From the NCBI RefSeq assembly GCF_029871205.1, contig NZ_SSOJ01000091.1:62001-126000 (forward strand): a stretch of 64,000 bases of DNA. Direction: 5' to 3'. The DNA is from Pseudomonas sp. BN417. GTDB taxonomy: Bacteria; Pseudomonadota; Gammaproteobacteria; Pseudomonadales; Pseudomonadaceae. The notes below the pieces were generated by a model. That model worked only from the letters and a program-made list of their open reading frames with translations. It ran no database searches and was not told the DNA's origin. Made by a program: the position numbers and the translations under genes. Below, one piece after another: positions 1-8,429 of the stretch (positions are counted from its first letter, which is position 1; each line of letters opens with the position of its first letter).

Positions 1-1079
1 GTGTGATTAGCGAAGCGCGACTGCGAAGTCTTCAGTCGCCGCTCCCTCTCGCGGACCAGTACTCTGGCCGCCTCGGAGTCCGGCAGGCCGGCGGCCCCCA
101 TTCTAGCTAACGCTACCCAGTCTTGGATGAAGCGAGTTAGCGCTGGACGGATGGTGTGGGTGGGGTGCGCAACCACACGCCAAAAGTCCTCTAGCGACCA
201 GGCTGCAAAGCGTTGGTCGTCCAACCCGACCGCCCATTGGGCCAGTCGGCTGCGATAGAGTTCGATCCAGTCTTCGCGGGCCCGCAGCTCCGCAAGCTGA
301 AGGTTGTAGAGCAGCGCCGCACCATGGATGACGCCGGAAAAGATCTCCGCATGCTGGACTAGACGTCGCGCCTCTGCCGGGAAGTCGCCGAGCGCGGGGT
401 GTTGCCAGATGTAGGCGCATTGACCGTTGTGCGACTGGCCGGCGAGCCAGGTCAGGAGTGAGTTTCGCGCCGAGGCAACTAAGCGGTCGCGAATGAACTG
501 GGCTTCGTCGCCAGTGAGCCTGAAAGAGGTGGTCTCAAGAAGATCAGCAGGGGCGGGCGGCAGGCCCGGATGCCAGTTGCTGCTCTGAAGATCTTCGGAG
601 CCTTCTGCCTCGACGTCAGAACGCTGTCGGCGGCGACGGACTGTTGGTAGCGCCGCGTAATAAGTCTCGCGAGATCCGGGGAACTGGCGGATGCCCCAGG
701 CACCTAGGCCTGCCCAATAGACTGAACTGGGAAGTCGCTGAAGTCGCGCTCCGGCGTCTCGACCTATGACACCGCTCGTCTCACCGCCGGCCTTCAGCGC
801 GTTAGAGAGGCGGATCTCTATGTTTCGGCCCTCTGCGCTGAGTTGGCTGGCTGTGCCGTCGCGCCCTTCAAGCCGACTCAGGATCCAAGGAATGAACAGC
901 ATGTAGCGGAGCCGGGTTTGGATTGTGCTGGTGCCCGGGAACAGGTGATCGGCGATGGAATCGCGGATCGCGCCCAAGCCCAGTTCGTCACGGCTCTCGC
1001 GCTCCTGGAAAAGAGCCATGATGCGTTGCGCGCGTTGACGCTCCGCCTCATCAAAATCAATCCACGCCAAGGACGACAT
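1..1079 (-). CDS. DUF6361 family protein (3' end outside window)
   Basis: This long frame is open from the ATG at 1079 to the left edge, about 359 codons with no stop, so the gene continues beyond the window. It starts MSSLAWIDFDEAERQRA and has the stretch DELGLGAIRDSIADHLFPGT followed by TRLRYMLFIPWIL. I recognise this as the N-terminal signature of the DUF6361 family. The function is not established. From memory, relatives often lie beside helicase and phospholipase-D-type nuclease genes in defence islands. The neighbours that could test this lie outside the window. The family call is fairly firm; the role is not known. Confidence 0.75.
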   Translation of the reverse strand, partial: MSSLAWIDFDEAERQRAQRIMALFQERESRDELGLGAIRDSIADHLFPGTSTIQTRLRYMLFIPWILSRLEGRDGTASQLSAEGRNIEIRLSNALKAGGETSGVIGRDAGARLQRLPSSVYWAGLGAWGIRQFPGSRETYYAALPTVRRRRQRSDVEAEGSEDLQSSNWHPGLPPAPADLLETTSFRLTGDEAQFIRDRLVASARNSLLTWLAGQSHNGQCAYIWQHPALGDFPAEARRLVQHAEIFSGVIHGAALLYNLQLAELRAREDWIELYRSRLAQWAVGLDDQRFAAWSLEDFWRVVAHPTHTIRPALTRFIQDWVALARMGAAGLPDSEAARVLVRERERRLKTSQSRFANH

Positions 1080-1280
1080 CAGCACTCCCAATGGCCAACG
1101 CGCAAATTTCTCACGCGCGGCGAAAAATTACCCCGAGGACCGCACCAACTCACCACGTGGAAATTGGGAAACCGTTTGCTACGGCGACGGAAATCCACGG
1201 ATAGGCCTGGCTTTCGACTTTAGTCAGCCCGTAACCACCCGCAAGACTGGCGGCAAAACGCAAGGACGTAGTCCAAGGTT

Positions 1281-1754
1281 TCAGGTTGGCTCGGAAACCT
1301 TGTTGGTCTGATCTTGGGGCACGTTTGGATTGAGGGTCTTCAGGGCTTTCTTATCCAGTCGCGCCTGGCGTCTGCTTTCTGCGGTCATGTGACGCCACTG
1401 GCAATCATTTCTGGCAACCCAAGCACCTGCTATCGCGCGAACCGAGACGGCCATCAAGATCGAATACATGGTCAGATCATCTGAATCTTCAACAAGAAGA
1501 CTAGGAATAAGCACTACAGAGGCCAAGCAGCCAATGAGTATCCAGAATGTCCTTTTGAAGCCGTAGCGGTACCAGCCGATAAAGAGGTATGCGTAGAAGA
1601 GATAAGCAAAAAGAGCCCCCCAAAGAAAGCTCAACGTGTTTTTCGTCTCATCGCTGGGCAGGTATGACGCCGTAGGCGTCACTAGCCACGCAAAGCAGTA
1701 AAGAATCAGGCTGGCAATTGAGATATAGGTGAAGAACTGAAAAACCTCGGCCAT
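1281..1754 (-). CDS. hypothetical multi-pass membrane protein
   Basis: This 157-residue protein has about four hydrophobic segments (roughly residues 8-25, 42-60, 68-90 and 95-112) and a charged C-terminal tail rich in Lys, Arg and Gln. It includes the stretch YRYGFKRTFWILIGC. The arrangement faintly recalls small DUF2628-type inner-membrane proteins, but I cannot confirm the family. The start is the first ATG, preceded by an AAGGAAAAC stretch that could serve as a ribosome binding site. It stands alone on the minus strand between the DUF6361 gene and the integron-type site. Its function is unknown. Confidence 0.55.
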   Translation of the reverse strand: MAEVFQFFTYISIASLILYCFAWLVTPTASYLPSDETKNTLSFLWGALFAYLFYAYLFIGWYRYGFKRTFWILIGCLASVVLIPSLLVEDSDDLTMYSILMAVSVRAIAGAWVARNDCQWRHMTAESRRQARLDKKALKTLNPNVPQDQTNKVSEPT

Positions 1755-2116
1755 CTGTTTTCCTTAGCCTGCATAATTCCGAAGGGTGCTTACCCTAGCT
1801 TGAGCCACTGTAGGGTAAGGAGCCATAGGCTGACTGTCCATGTTCCAATTACACCAATGGACAGCTCCTGGAACAGAGCGCTTGCCAGGCACAGCGTGGA
1901 GAAAGGGGCACCAGTGGAATGATGCAGGATCGTAGCGAGGGCCTCACTGCAGCTACCTAGCTCACGATTGCAACGAACCTCTACCGCATTGGTGCCTGGA
2001 GTTGCTTTCTAAGTAATGTGCGCGTCACAAATAACTTTTCGGGCCAAACCCGACACGCCGTTCGCTCCGTCGGTTATGCTCGGCATTGGCATCAGTTCCT
2101 GCGTTCAGATTGGGCA
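1755..2116. other. intergenic stretch with a possible degenerate attC
   Basis: I see no convincing gene here. Positions 2029-2079 begin with an ATAAC and end with GTTATGC, which are complementary outer arms like those of a second, poorly preserved attC site. The inner arms pair badly, so this is only a possibility. The rest shows nothing I recognise. Confidence 0.3.
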
Positions 2117-2204
2117 ATCTAACAATTGGCTCCAGTCGTTCGCTTTGCTCACTCGGGACGTCTAATAGCTGCGCTCTTGGTCGCCCCTTAGCCAAACGTT
2201 AGAC
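2117..2204 (+). repeat. integron-type attC recombination site
   Basis: The site opens with ATCTAAC (matching RYYYAAC) at 2117-2123 and closes with GTTAGAC (matching GTTRRRY) at 2198-2204. Just inside these boxes, TTGGCT on the left pairs with AGCCAA on the right, giving the imperfect palindrome expected of an attC folded as a single strand. The spacing of 88 bp is in the normal range. A cassette-like gene starts 16 bp downstream. I see no integrase of the integron type in the window, so this looks like a dislocated or orphan cassette. Confidence 0.75.
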
Positions 2205-2219
2205 CTCACGAAAGAGCAT

Positions 2220-2543
2220 ATGGGTAACCTAAGACAGAAAATCCGGAGGGAGCTTGAGCACAGGCGTCTAGCACAGTCGACGACCGCTCTCGCGGGTCTC
2301 ACTGGGGCGGTGTCGGCGATCACTGGTACGGCTGCTGCGGCGGCGGCTCCAACCGGCTTGTCCGCCCTATCCGTTGCAATAGGCCTGTCGACTGCGCCCC
2401 TTGTAGTCACTGCTGCCCCAGTGGTTGCAGCTGTTGCGGTGGGTTTCGGCACAGCGGCTGGATTTGCCAAGTTCTACTCCTGGTGCAGGGACTATTCCAA
2501 GGACGGGGCCGCGGAGGATGGAGCTCCGGACGGTGAGCTCTAA
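2220..2543 (+). CDS. small hydrophobic protein in orphan integron cassette
   Basis: The 107-residue product has a basic N-terminus (KIRRELEHRR) and then two long Ala/Gly/Val-rich hydrophobic stretches (about residues 24-50 and 55-85). An acidic tail follows. It is probably a small membrane hairpin protein. The ATG lies immediately after the attC site and has a GAAAGAG stretch upstream as a weak ribosome binding site. Position and size fit an integron cassette gene. The reverse strand is also open here because of the Ala-rich composition. The function is unknown, and it could be a chance frame. Confidence 0.5.
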   Translation: MGNLRQKIRRELEHRRLAQSTTALAGLTGAVSAITGTAAAAAAPTGLSALSVAIGLSTAPLVVTAAPVVAAVAVGFGTAAGFAKFYSWCRDYSKDGAAEDGAPDGEL

Positions 2544-2752
2544 CTGAACAAGCCCAGGCATCATGGACAGGCCCGAGCGTCAGAAATGGGACGATTCTGT
2601 TGAAAAAGGCAGTTCTGCGGCAGCCACTCAGCCAGGTGCGCCTGCTTTCGAAGTGGCTGCAAGCCACTTCAAGTTGCCTTTCGGCGTTTCACTGAGCGTC
2701 CCGGCTCAGGTTTGAAGGTTAATTCGAGGGTTTCTGCTCGCCGCAGGCGTAC

Positions 2753-2872
2753 CTATCCCGTGAGCGGTGGCCCTTGGGGCAAAAGCTTGGCCATGCGACG
2801 CAGGTTCTGCACCGTCGCTGCCAAAGTGAATTCGTCAGTGGCATGCGTAGTTTCCGACAAAAAATAAACCAA
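2753..2872 (-). pseudogene. 3' remnant of an insertion-sequence transposase
   Basis: The minus strand encodes about 39 residues ending at a TAG at 2753-2755. They include LVYFLSETTHATDEF and AATVQNLRRMAKLL. This matches what I remember as the extreme C-terminus of DDE-type transposases common in Pseudomonas, though I cannot name the IS family with certainty. Upstream the frame runs into an unrelated terminator hairpin at 2876-2895, so only the tail survives. It marks an old insertion between the cassette gene and the minus-strand module to the right. Confidence 0.5.
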
Positions 2873-2895
2873 GTCAGGAGGCCGGGTGGCCTCCT
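2860..2895 (-). terminator. rho-independent terminator for the minus-strand module
   Basis: AGGAGGCC at 2876-2883 and GGCCTCCT at 2888-2895 form a perfect 8-bp stem with a 4-nt loop. On the minus strand the stem is followed by a T-rich run (2860-2872). It lies 65 bp beyond the stop of the exported-protein gene at 2961 and would end that transcript. Confidence 0.7.
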
Positions 2896-2960
2896 ATCTT
2901 CGCGTTCTATTTAGACGGGTTGCGTGACGTCCCGCATCAGATCGAAGGAACCGATCCCGG

Positions 2961-3467
2961 TCATTCGTTCTCCTCATCCCAGGCTTCACCACCGGGAGCC
3001 ACCGGCGCACCACCTTTTTCCGAGGCCCAAGGATTGCCCACCGGGTCTTCATTGTATTTCGGACCACGACCGATGGCGTAAGCCACCACATTGCCGTTGT
3101 AGTCCTCGTCGAGGTAGAAGCGATAGGTCAGCATGTACTTACCCTTGTCACCGTTACCGGCGAAGAAGCCGCGCTGGTAGGTCGGAGAGCCGACCGAGGA
3201 ACAGACACGCGAGTTGCTGCATTCGACCAGGAACTTACCTTCAACTTCTCGCACCATTTGGCTGCCGTTTTGGGCGGTGTAGACCTCGCTGTAGCTGAGT
3301 TTGGTGCCGGGGGTGGTGCAGTTGCGGTATTTGATCGGCGGGAAGATGATCTCGCTTAGCTTCTCTTCGCAGGGCTGGTAGTCAACGCCGAGCACGTACT
3401 CGGCCGCCATGGCCGGAAGAGCTGCAGCAGCGAGACTGGTCAGAATAGTCAGTTTGATGATTTTCAA
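2961..3467 (-). CDS. exported hypothetical protein
   Basis: The 168-residue product begins with a classical signal peptide: basic MKIIK, then a hydrophobic core, with likely cleavage after AMA near residue 21. The mature part has five cysteines (in YQPCEEK, YRNCTTP, LVECSNS and SRVCSS), enough for disulphides. It also has aromatic-rich beta-like segments (MLTYRFYLDEDY). I do not recognise the family. It is the last gene of the minus-strand block that starts at 7260 and is followed by a good terminator. A periplasmic or surface role in a mobile element is plausible, but this is only inferred from context. Confidence 0.6.
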   Translation of the reverse strand: MKIIKLTILTSLAAAALPAMAAEYVLGVDYQPCEEKLSEIIFPPIKYRNCTTPGTKLSYSEVYTAQNGSQMVREVEGKFLVECSNSRVCSSVGSPTYQRGFFAGNGDKGKYMLTYRFYLDEDYNGNVVAYAIGRGPKYNEDPVGNPWASEKGGAPVAPGGEAWDEENE

Positions 3468-3596
3468 GTTGGTATGCCTCTTGAGGATGAATCACTTCTT
3501 GAATTTGACGACGATCCTGTTATCGATCGGGTATTTCTCGATTTCGAAGTCCGGTTGAACGTCATGATGTTGTGGCGGGCAGTGTCGGTATTCGCA

Positions 3597-3803
3597 TTAC
3601 CAGCCGTCGTCGTGCGGGGCTATGGCGGAGCTCCGGTTTCCGGGCCTTCTCAGCACGCCGACGAAAAGTCCACACGCCAGCAGTACCGCGATCAGGACAA
3701 GCGGAAAGCGCAGCAGCAGCGCGCAGGCCAAGACGAACGCTCCCGCGGCGGCCATTGACCCAATGAAGACGAATACGCAGAGGATGAATCGAAGCAGTGT
3801 CAT
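3597..3803 (-). CDS. small two-segment membrane protein
   Basis: The 68-residue product has two strongly hydrophobic segments (about residues 3-28 and 30-50) and a short basic-acidic tail. Its ATG overlaps the stop of the upstream 302-residue gene by four bases (ATGA), so it is probably translationally coupled. I do not recognise a family. It belongs to the minus-strand recombination module and may be accessory to it. Confidence 0.55.
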   Translation of the reverse strand: MTLLRFILCVFVFIGSMAAAGAFVLACALLLRFPLVLIAVLLACGLFVGVLRRPGNRSSAIAPHDDGW

Positions 3804-4708
3804 CGTGAGACTCCAGCCAAGGAGGCTTCGGTAGCCAGCGATTCCAGCTTGTCCGCTAGCGTAGGTTTGCTCGGTGTTGCGGAATCCGCCTCGGTTTTGT
3901 TCGGATCAGGGAGCGGGAAGAACTCTTCGACAAGGGCGCCACTGTCTTCCTCGTTATCCTCGAAGGCCCCTTTGCCAAGTCCCTGCCGCGCAGCATTATC
4001 CAAAGCGGCCTGATCGAAACCGGCCGCCCGGCGCACCTCATCCATTTCTTTGGCCGCCTGCAGTGCCGCGGTCATGTCCATCCCGCTGCGCACGGTGATG
4101 TCGACGTAGAAAATGGGCGTGCCATGGCTTTGTCGGGTCGACTTGCCGCGCAGGCGAAGTTCCAGCGACAAGCAGGCCAGTCGATTGCCGGAGATGGCCT
4201 GGAAGTACTGCAGGCGTGCAGCCAGGGTGCGGATGCTATTGAAGCCTGTCGTACGGAACACGAAGGTGCCCAGCGGATCCTCATCGCCAATGACCACGTT
4301 CAGCCGGCCATAGGGCTTGCAGGCACCCCCCTTGGCCAGCGGACAGGCATCCGGCGAAGGGCAGGGCAGGGACTGCATGCCATCCTGGGTGACACGCTTG
4401 CAGGTCTCGCCGTTGCCGACACAGAGAGGGCGTCCGGATTGCCGGTCGAAGAGGGTGTAGTCAGCGCGGAAATTCAGCTCCGGCTCGTTGAACAGCAGGC
4501 GAATCGGGAGGCTGCGCAGCTTGCCGTCCTGACCCTGGCGCAGCTCGTCGTTGAGCGGGTGCAGTAGCCAGCCATCCCGGCCCTGCACCTGGGAGGTGAT
4601 GGTGAACTGATCATCCTTCTCCGGCAGACGCTTGCCGTTTTTCTCGACGACCTTGCCGATGGAAATGCGCCCGAGCACGGGTGGGGTAATCGCCAGGCCT
4701 TTTAGCAT
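3800..4708 (-). CDS. hydrolase/metal-binding or Gp3-like recombination-associated protein
   Basis: The 302-residue protein starts MLKGLAITPP and contains a cysteine cluster (CVGNGETC, then CPSPDACPL and GACKPYG, roughly residues 96-132) that could bind zinc. I recognise this product as the type annotated 'hydrolase or metal-binding protein', related to the Gp3-like recombination directionality factor family. It is usually found beside a YqaJ exonuclease and DUF932 protein in ICEs and plasmids, which is the arrangement here. The C-terminus is acidic and low in complexity. No activity is known; a role in homologous recombination or excision of the element is inferred from context. Confidence 0.65.
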   Translation of the reverse strand: MLKGLAITPPVLGRISIGKVVEKNGKRLPEKDDQFTITSQVQGRDGWLLHPLNDELRQGQDGKLRSLPIRLLFNEPELNFRADYTLFDRQSGRPLCVGNGETCKRVTQDGMQSLPCPSPDACPLAKGGACKPYGRLNVVIGDEDPLGTFVFRTTGFNSIRTLAARLQYFQAISGNRLACLSLELRLRGKSTRQSHGTPIFYVDITVRSGMDMTAALQAAKEMDEVRRAAGFDQAALDNAARQGLGKGAFEDNEEDSGALVEEFFPLPDPNKTEADSATPSKPTLADKLESLATEASLAGVSR

Positions 4709-4788
4709 GGTGTTCTCCTGGAAATGAAAAAGGCCATCCGGGCAACAGGTGTCGCCGAGATGGCCAAGGGGGAAGTGATTGAGGGGGA

Positions 4789-5802
4789 TCAGTTGATCAG
4801 GAAGCGCCGACTGCCTTCCTTGAGCTTGGCGTAACGCACTTGCAGGTAGGGCTTGTCTTTGAGCAGTCGTTCCACGTCGAGCACGCTGCTGGTCTTGGCT
4901 TTTTTCCAGCTGACGGATCCGTGGCTGAACGCCGCTCGGCTTGCTTCGCCCATGGCCTGCTGCAGAATCTGCTTAAGTTCGGCTTCGCGTTTTTCCTTGT
5001 CGGCAATCGACTGCCTCACCGCCTTGAGTTCGATGTAGACAGCGGTTAGCCCAGCATGGCTGCTGAAGTCGACAGTCTGGCCGTTGTCCTCCGGATAGAG
5101 GCAGCGCAGAGCCGACTCAGCGGAATCCGTACCATCCGCCGGCGGTGGCGTGTCGGTCTCCACGTAGTGCCAGAACTTGCGCTCCAGTTCGATCAGGCGG
5201 GCGATCATCTGCTCGTCTCGCTGGATGCGGTGGATCTCCAGCGTCTGACCACCGAGCAGCACTGCCACATCCGCCGCCTGCTTGCCGGTGACGGCGAGTT
5301 GGTGCATTACCTGCAACTGCACATACTCAGGCACGCCTTCTTTCCAGAGGCGTGCCCCGTTTATGCCAGCGGTCTTGCATTCGAGGATCTGCACTTCGTC
5401 CGCACCGATCACCTCGCGGTCGATATTGGCCAGCATCCAGGACAGCGCGGGATCCGGATGTTGCAGCACGGCATTTATGCGCCGCACCTTTTTGTGGGTA
5501 CGCTTGCTGTAATGCCAGGCCACGATGGGCTCCAGCACATTGCCCCAATACAGCGGGCTTTCCTCATCCTGAGGGTCGGCCTTCGGTAGCCCGGTATCGC
5601 GGCCAGTCTTCTCCAGCCACAGCTCCAGCTGCGACTTGTATGGATTGAGGCCCACGGCGGCGGCCGCATCCGAGCTGCCGATGCCTTGCTTGCGGATCTG
5701 CAGCCAGTCCTCGCGCGGCAGCTCCTTGGTGCTGATCAGGCGTAGGGCAGGGCGCGCTTTACGAGTGCTGCCATTCAATGACGTTGCTTTCATGCGGTTC
5801 AC
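4789..5802 (-). CDS. YqaJ-type viral recombinase / lambda-exonuclease family nuclease
   Basis: The 337-residue protein carries the YqaJ signature near residues 30-60: LREDWLQIRKQGIGSSDAAA followed by VGLNPY and LWLEKTG. Further motifs include NVLEPIVAWHY and the metal-binding segment QILECKTAG (acidic residue then E-x-K, about residues 140-148). These fit the PD-(D/E)XK fold of lambda-type 5'-3' exonucleases. Such enzymes resect double-stranded ends and work with an annealing protein. No annealase is obvious next door. The neighbouring DUF932 gene is the usual companion in conjugative elements. The C-terminus is Lys/Glu-rich and probably helical. Confidence 0.85.
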   Translation of the reverse strand: MNRMKATSLNGSTRKARPALRLISTKELPREDWLQIRKQGIGSSDAAAAVGLNPYKSQLELWLEKTGRDTGLPKADPQDEESPLYWGNVLEPIVAWHYSKRTHKKVRRINAVLQHPDPALSWMLANIDREVIGADEVQILECKTAGINGARLWKEGVPEYVQLQVMHQLAVTGKQAADVAVLLGGQTLEIHRIQRDEQMIARLIELERKFWHYVETDTPPPADGTDSAESALRCLYPEDNGQTVDFSSHAGLTAVYIELKAVRQSIADKEKREAELKQILQQAMGEASRAAFSHGSVSWKKAKTSSVLDVERLLKDKPYLQVRYAKLKEGSRRFLIN

Positions 5803-5868
5803 CTTGCGGACAAAAAACGCCCGATCAGCACAAGGTTGACCGGGCGCGAGGGTGGTTGTAACTGAGGG

Positions 5869-6837
5869 TTAAGCGGCGAGACGCAGAGCGGCACCCAGGG
5901 CGCGCTGCTTGATCTGCGCACCCTGACCGAACCAGGCCGAGTCCATGCGGTATTCATTGCTGCGTGCGCGCCGTTCGTGATCGACGTACTCGGTCACGGC
6001 GTTGAGCAGGCCCCAGGCGGTACCGCGTGCCGAGTCCAGCTGGCTACCGCGACCACGGCCTTCATACAGCTCCTGCACCTTACGCAGGGCACGCTCGTTG
6101 GGCAGTTGCTCTGGCAGCGCGTCGGTCGGGCCGGTCTCGCACAGCACGTTCATGAAGAAGCCCAGCGCCTCATGCCACTGCACCTTGCGTTCGGCCAACG
6201 TGCGCATGCGGTACATGAAGTCGTCCCATTGCGAGACGGCGATGCCGAGCTGCTTCTTCACCGCCTTGGGATCGAAGCGCGTGTTGTGCGGCACCTTGAT
6301 CGCCCGGCTGGTGCCGTCCAAGGCAATGGTCAGGGTGTTGTTGCACACCACGCGCACCGTAGTCGGCGTCGCCGTGGTGGCCAGGGTGCCGTCGCAGGAG
6401 GTGGCCAGTAGGAGATACCCATTCACTTGGTCGTTACCCTTCAGCGTGGAGCCTTGCCCCGTACGCGCCAGCGCCCAGAACTTACGACCGCCCTTGAGCA
6501 CGCCGGCGGTTTCCAGCTCGTAGCCGGAAACCTCGGTCAGGTCGCGGTAGAACTCCAGCACTTCGCGGGGCTGCACGGTGTGGTAGCGCTGGGAGACCAC
6601 CGACAACGGTGCCTTGGTGTCCGAGCGGTAAAGCACCTTCTGTTCGGGGAAGGAGTGGATAGCGCCCAGGTGGCCGACGGCATCCGACTTGAAGTGCACG
6701 GGGCTTTCGAGTATCTGCCAATCCATGCCGGCTTCGCGCTGCCAGACCTCGATGGGCTGTTTCTGAGTGAGCTGATTGCCCAGGCCATGCCAGGGGGTAG
6801 CGCCAGCGTAAGCCATGGTTTCTACGAAATGTGCCAT
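5869..6837 (-). CDS. DUF932 domain protein (phage/plasmid-like, TIGR03299 type)
   Basis: I place the start at the ATG at 6837 because AAGGAGTC lies 6 bases upstream; a longer frame to 6891 lacks a site. The 322-residue product begins MAHFVETMAYAGATPWHGLG, the hallmark of the DUF932 family, and continues with WHEALGFFMN and LLNAVTEYVDH typical of its C-terminal half. Members occur in phages, plasmids and ICEs beside exonuclease or recombinase genes. Their biochemical role is not established, though a DNA-recombination role is suspected. It is co-oriented with the YqaJ gene downstream. Confidence 0.8.
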   Translation of the reverse strand: MAHFVETMAYAGATPWHGLGNQLTQKQPIEVWQREAGMDWQILESPVHFKSDAVGHLGAIHSFPEQKVLYRSDTKAPLSVVSQRYHTVQPREVLEFYRDLTEVSGYELETAGVLKGGRKFWALARTGQGSTLKGNDQVNGYLLLATSCDGTLATTATPTTVRVVCNNTLTIALDGTSRAIKVPHNTRFDPKAVKKQLGIAVSQWDDFMYRMRTLAERKVQWHEALGFFMNVLCETGPTDALPEQLPNERALRKVQELYEGRGRGSQLDSARGTAWGLLNAVTEYVDHERRARSNEYRMDSAWFGQGAQIKQRALGAALRLAA

Positions 6838-6930
6838 CTGAAGACTCCTTTGGATGCAAGTCGGCATAAAGCGCTGCGCGAGGCGCAGCACCGACCGGAT
6901 GAATGAAATGAGAGGAGAGGGAGGGCCAGA

Positions 6931-7260
6931 TCAGGCCGGCAGATTGAAGCGATGCCCGCAGAGCAAGCACAGGTTGTGGGCCAGGACGTGGCGGTCCAGC
7001 GACTCACCCAACTGAGCGCCAAGTGCGCAGCCACCTACACCACCGGCCAGCCCGCCGAGGATGGCGCCCGACACGGATCCGAGGGTAATGCCGACAGGCC
7101 CGCCGATAGCGCCGAGCATCCCGCCAGCGTTTCCGCCAGCGAGAGCAGCGCTGACGCCGCGGACCACACCGCCCACGGTGCCGATGGCCGCGCCGACTTT
7201 CATGGCGTGATGGAAGGAAGCGACGTTGGGGGAGTGACAGCGAGGGCACTGCAATGACAT
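6931..7260 (-). CDS. zinc-ribbon protein with glycine-rich membrane segments
   Basis: The 109-residue product begins MSLQCPRCHS, and a second Cys pair LCLLCGH stands near the C-terminus, so a zinc ribbon could form across the chain. Between them lie glycine/alanine-rich hydrophobic stretches (about residues 20-85) like glycine-zipper membrane segments. The start at 7260 is chosen because AAGGAGG lies about 8 bases upstream; the frame extends to 7329 without a site. It is the first gene of the minus-strand recombination module. The function is unknown. Confidence 0.6.
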   Translation of the reverse strand: MSLQCPRCHSPNVASFHHAMKVGAAIGTVGGVVRGVSAALAGGNAGGMLGAIGGPVGITLGSVSGAILGGLAGGVGGCALGAQLGESLDRHVLAHNLCLLCGHRFNLPA

Positions 7261-7446
7261 GGGGCGAACCTCCTTGGTAGTGATGTCATTGCGGTTATGT
7301 AGGACTGAGTTTTTTTCGAATCGAATCAACCAATTGCCGGGGCAGTGATTTCGTTTCTACGGCAGTGACCTTAACTGCGGGGAAATCCCATACCTTGCAA
7401 GCGCTCCATAGATTAGACTCGGCCTTTAGCCACAGGGAACGAAAGC

Positions 7447-8406
7447 ATGGCAAGTGAGTTTCATTATCCGCCTGAAGTGTTCAATCTGCTGGTGGATACG
7501 ATCCCGCTGCTGTGCCGGAGTAAGCAAGACGTGGTTCTCTTCCTCCAAGGCGCAGGAATCTCTCAAGAGGATCTTGCAGAGGTCGCACACATCGTCCGGG
7601 CCAACCGTGGCGCCATCAACAAGTTTGAAATCGTTCGCAACGTACTCACCAAGTTGAATGCACGTGGTGATAGCGGCCTCCGTGCGCGCCGTGAAATCAT
7701 TAAGCGAGTCACTGAATTCGACAACTTCGATACCTGCTGGGACAGTGACCGACTCAAGGCTAAGGGCCTGGTTTCCGAGCTGAGCAAGACAGTAAATGTC
7801 AAGGATTCCTTCACTCGCATGAAGCAAGAGCGCGATGCTGAGCGGGAGCAGGTGGTTGCTCGCCAGCGTAAAGAGCAAGCGGCCGCTGCCGAAAAACGCG
7901 CCAGGATCGATGACGTGAGCAAGCGACTTTTTGCTTTGTTCGGCATGGACGACAGGCCGCAGGAACGGGGCAAGCTACTCGAATCTGTATTGAACGACCT
8001 CTTCACGGCTTACGGCATCACTGTTCGAGAGGATTTCCGCCGAAAGGACCCGGACAGCGCGGTCGTACTTGAGCAGATTGATGGTGTGATCGAGCTGAAT
8101 GGCTCAATTCACCTTGTTGAAATGAAGTGGCTAAAAGACCCTGTCGGAGTCGCAGAATTTGGCCCACACCTCGTACGCGTCTTTGGTAGGGCGAACGCGA
8201 GCGGAATTTTTATTTCAACAAGCGGCTTCACTGAGCCGGTCATCAAGCAGTGTGCGGAGTTCCTTAATCAACGCACCACTTTTCTCTGCTCGTTGCAAGA
8301 GATCGTGATGCTCCTGCAGCGTCAAGAAGACCTATTGGCACTGCTCAAGCGGAAGTCTCAGGCTGCGATTGTCGACAAGAACCCTTACCTCGAAATTATT
8401 GGCTAG
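7447..8406 (+). CDS. Mrr-like restriction endonuclease with helical N-terminal domain
   Basis: The 319-residue protein has an N-terminal helical part (residues 1-110, FNLLVDTIPLLCRSKQDVVL), a Lys/Glu/Ala coiled coil (about 118-160), and a C-terminal nuclease domain. That domain shows RGKLLESVLNDLF, then QIDGVIELNG and HLVEMKW. The D followed by E-x-K matches the Mrr catalytic pattern of PD-(D/E)XK enzymes. Mrr-type enzymes cleave modified or foreign DNA. The N-terminal part may be a sensor or adaptor. The gene is followed 24 bp later by a TIR-domain gene in the same direction, so the two probably form a defence unit. Target and trigger are unknown. Confidence 0.7.
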   Translation: MASEFHYPPEVFNLLVDTIPLLCRSKQDVVLFLQGAGISQEDLAEVAHIVRANRGAINKFEIVRNVLTKLNARGDSGLRARREIIKRVTEFDNFDTCWDSDRLKAKGLVSELSKTVNVKDSFTRMKQERDAEREQVVARQRKEQAAAAEKRARIDDVSKRLFALFGMDDRPQERGKLLESVLNDLFTAYGITVREDFRRKDPDSAVVLEQIDGVIELNGSIHLVEMKWLKDPVGVAEFGPHLVRVFGRANASGIFISTSGFTEPVIKQCAEFLNQRTTFLCSLQEIVMLLQRQEDLLALLKRKSQAAIVDKNPYLEIIG

Positions 8407-8429
8407 AAATTTAACGGGAAGGACACCCC

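Noticed and set aside
843..1223. Plus-strand open frame of 126 codons
   Set aside because: It lies opposite the DUF6361 gene, which has clear family motifs and runs off the window edge; the plus frame has no recognisable motif.
2535..2720. Second attC site closing the cassette at 2220-2543
   Set aside because: CTCTAAC at 2537-2543 resembles a left box, but no complementary GTTRRRY box lies within the usual distance.
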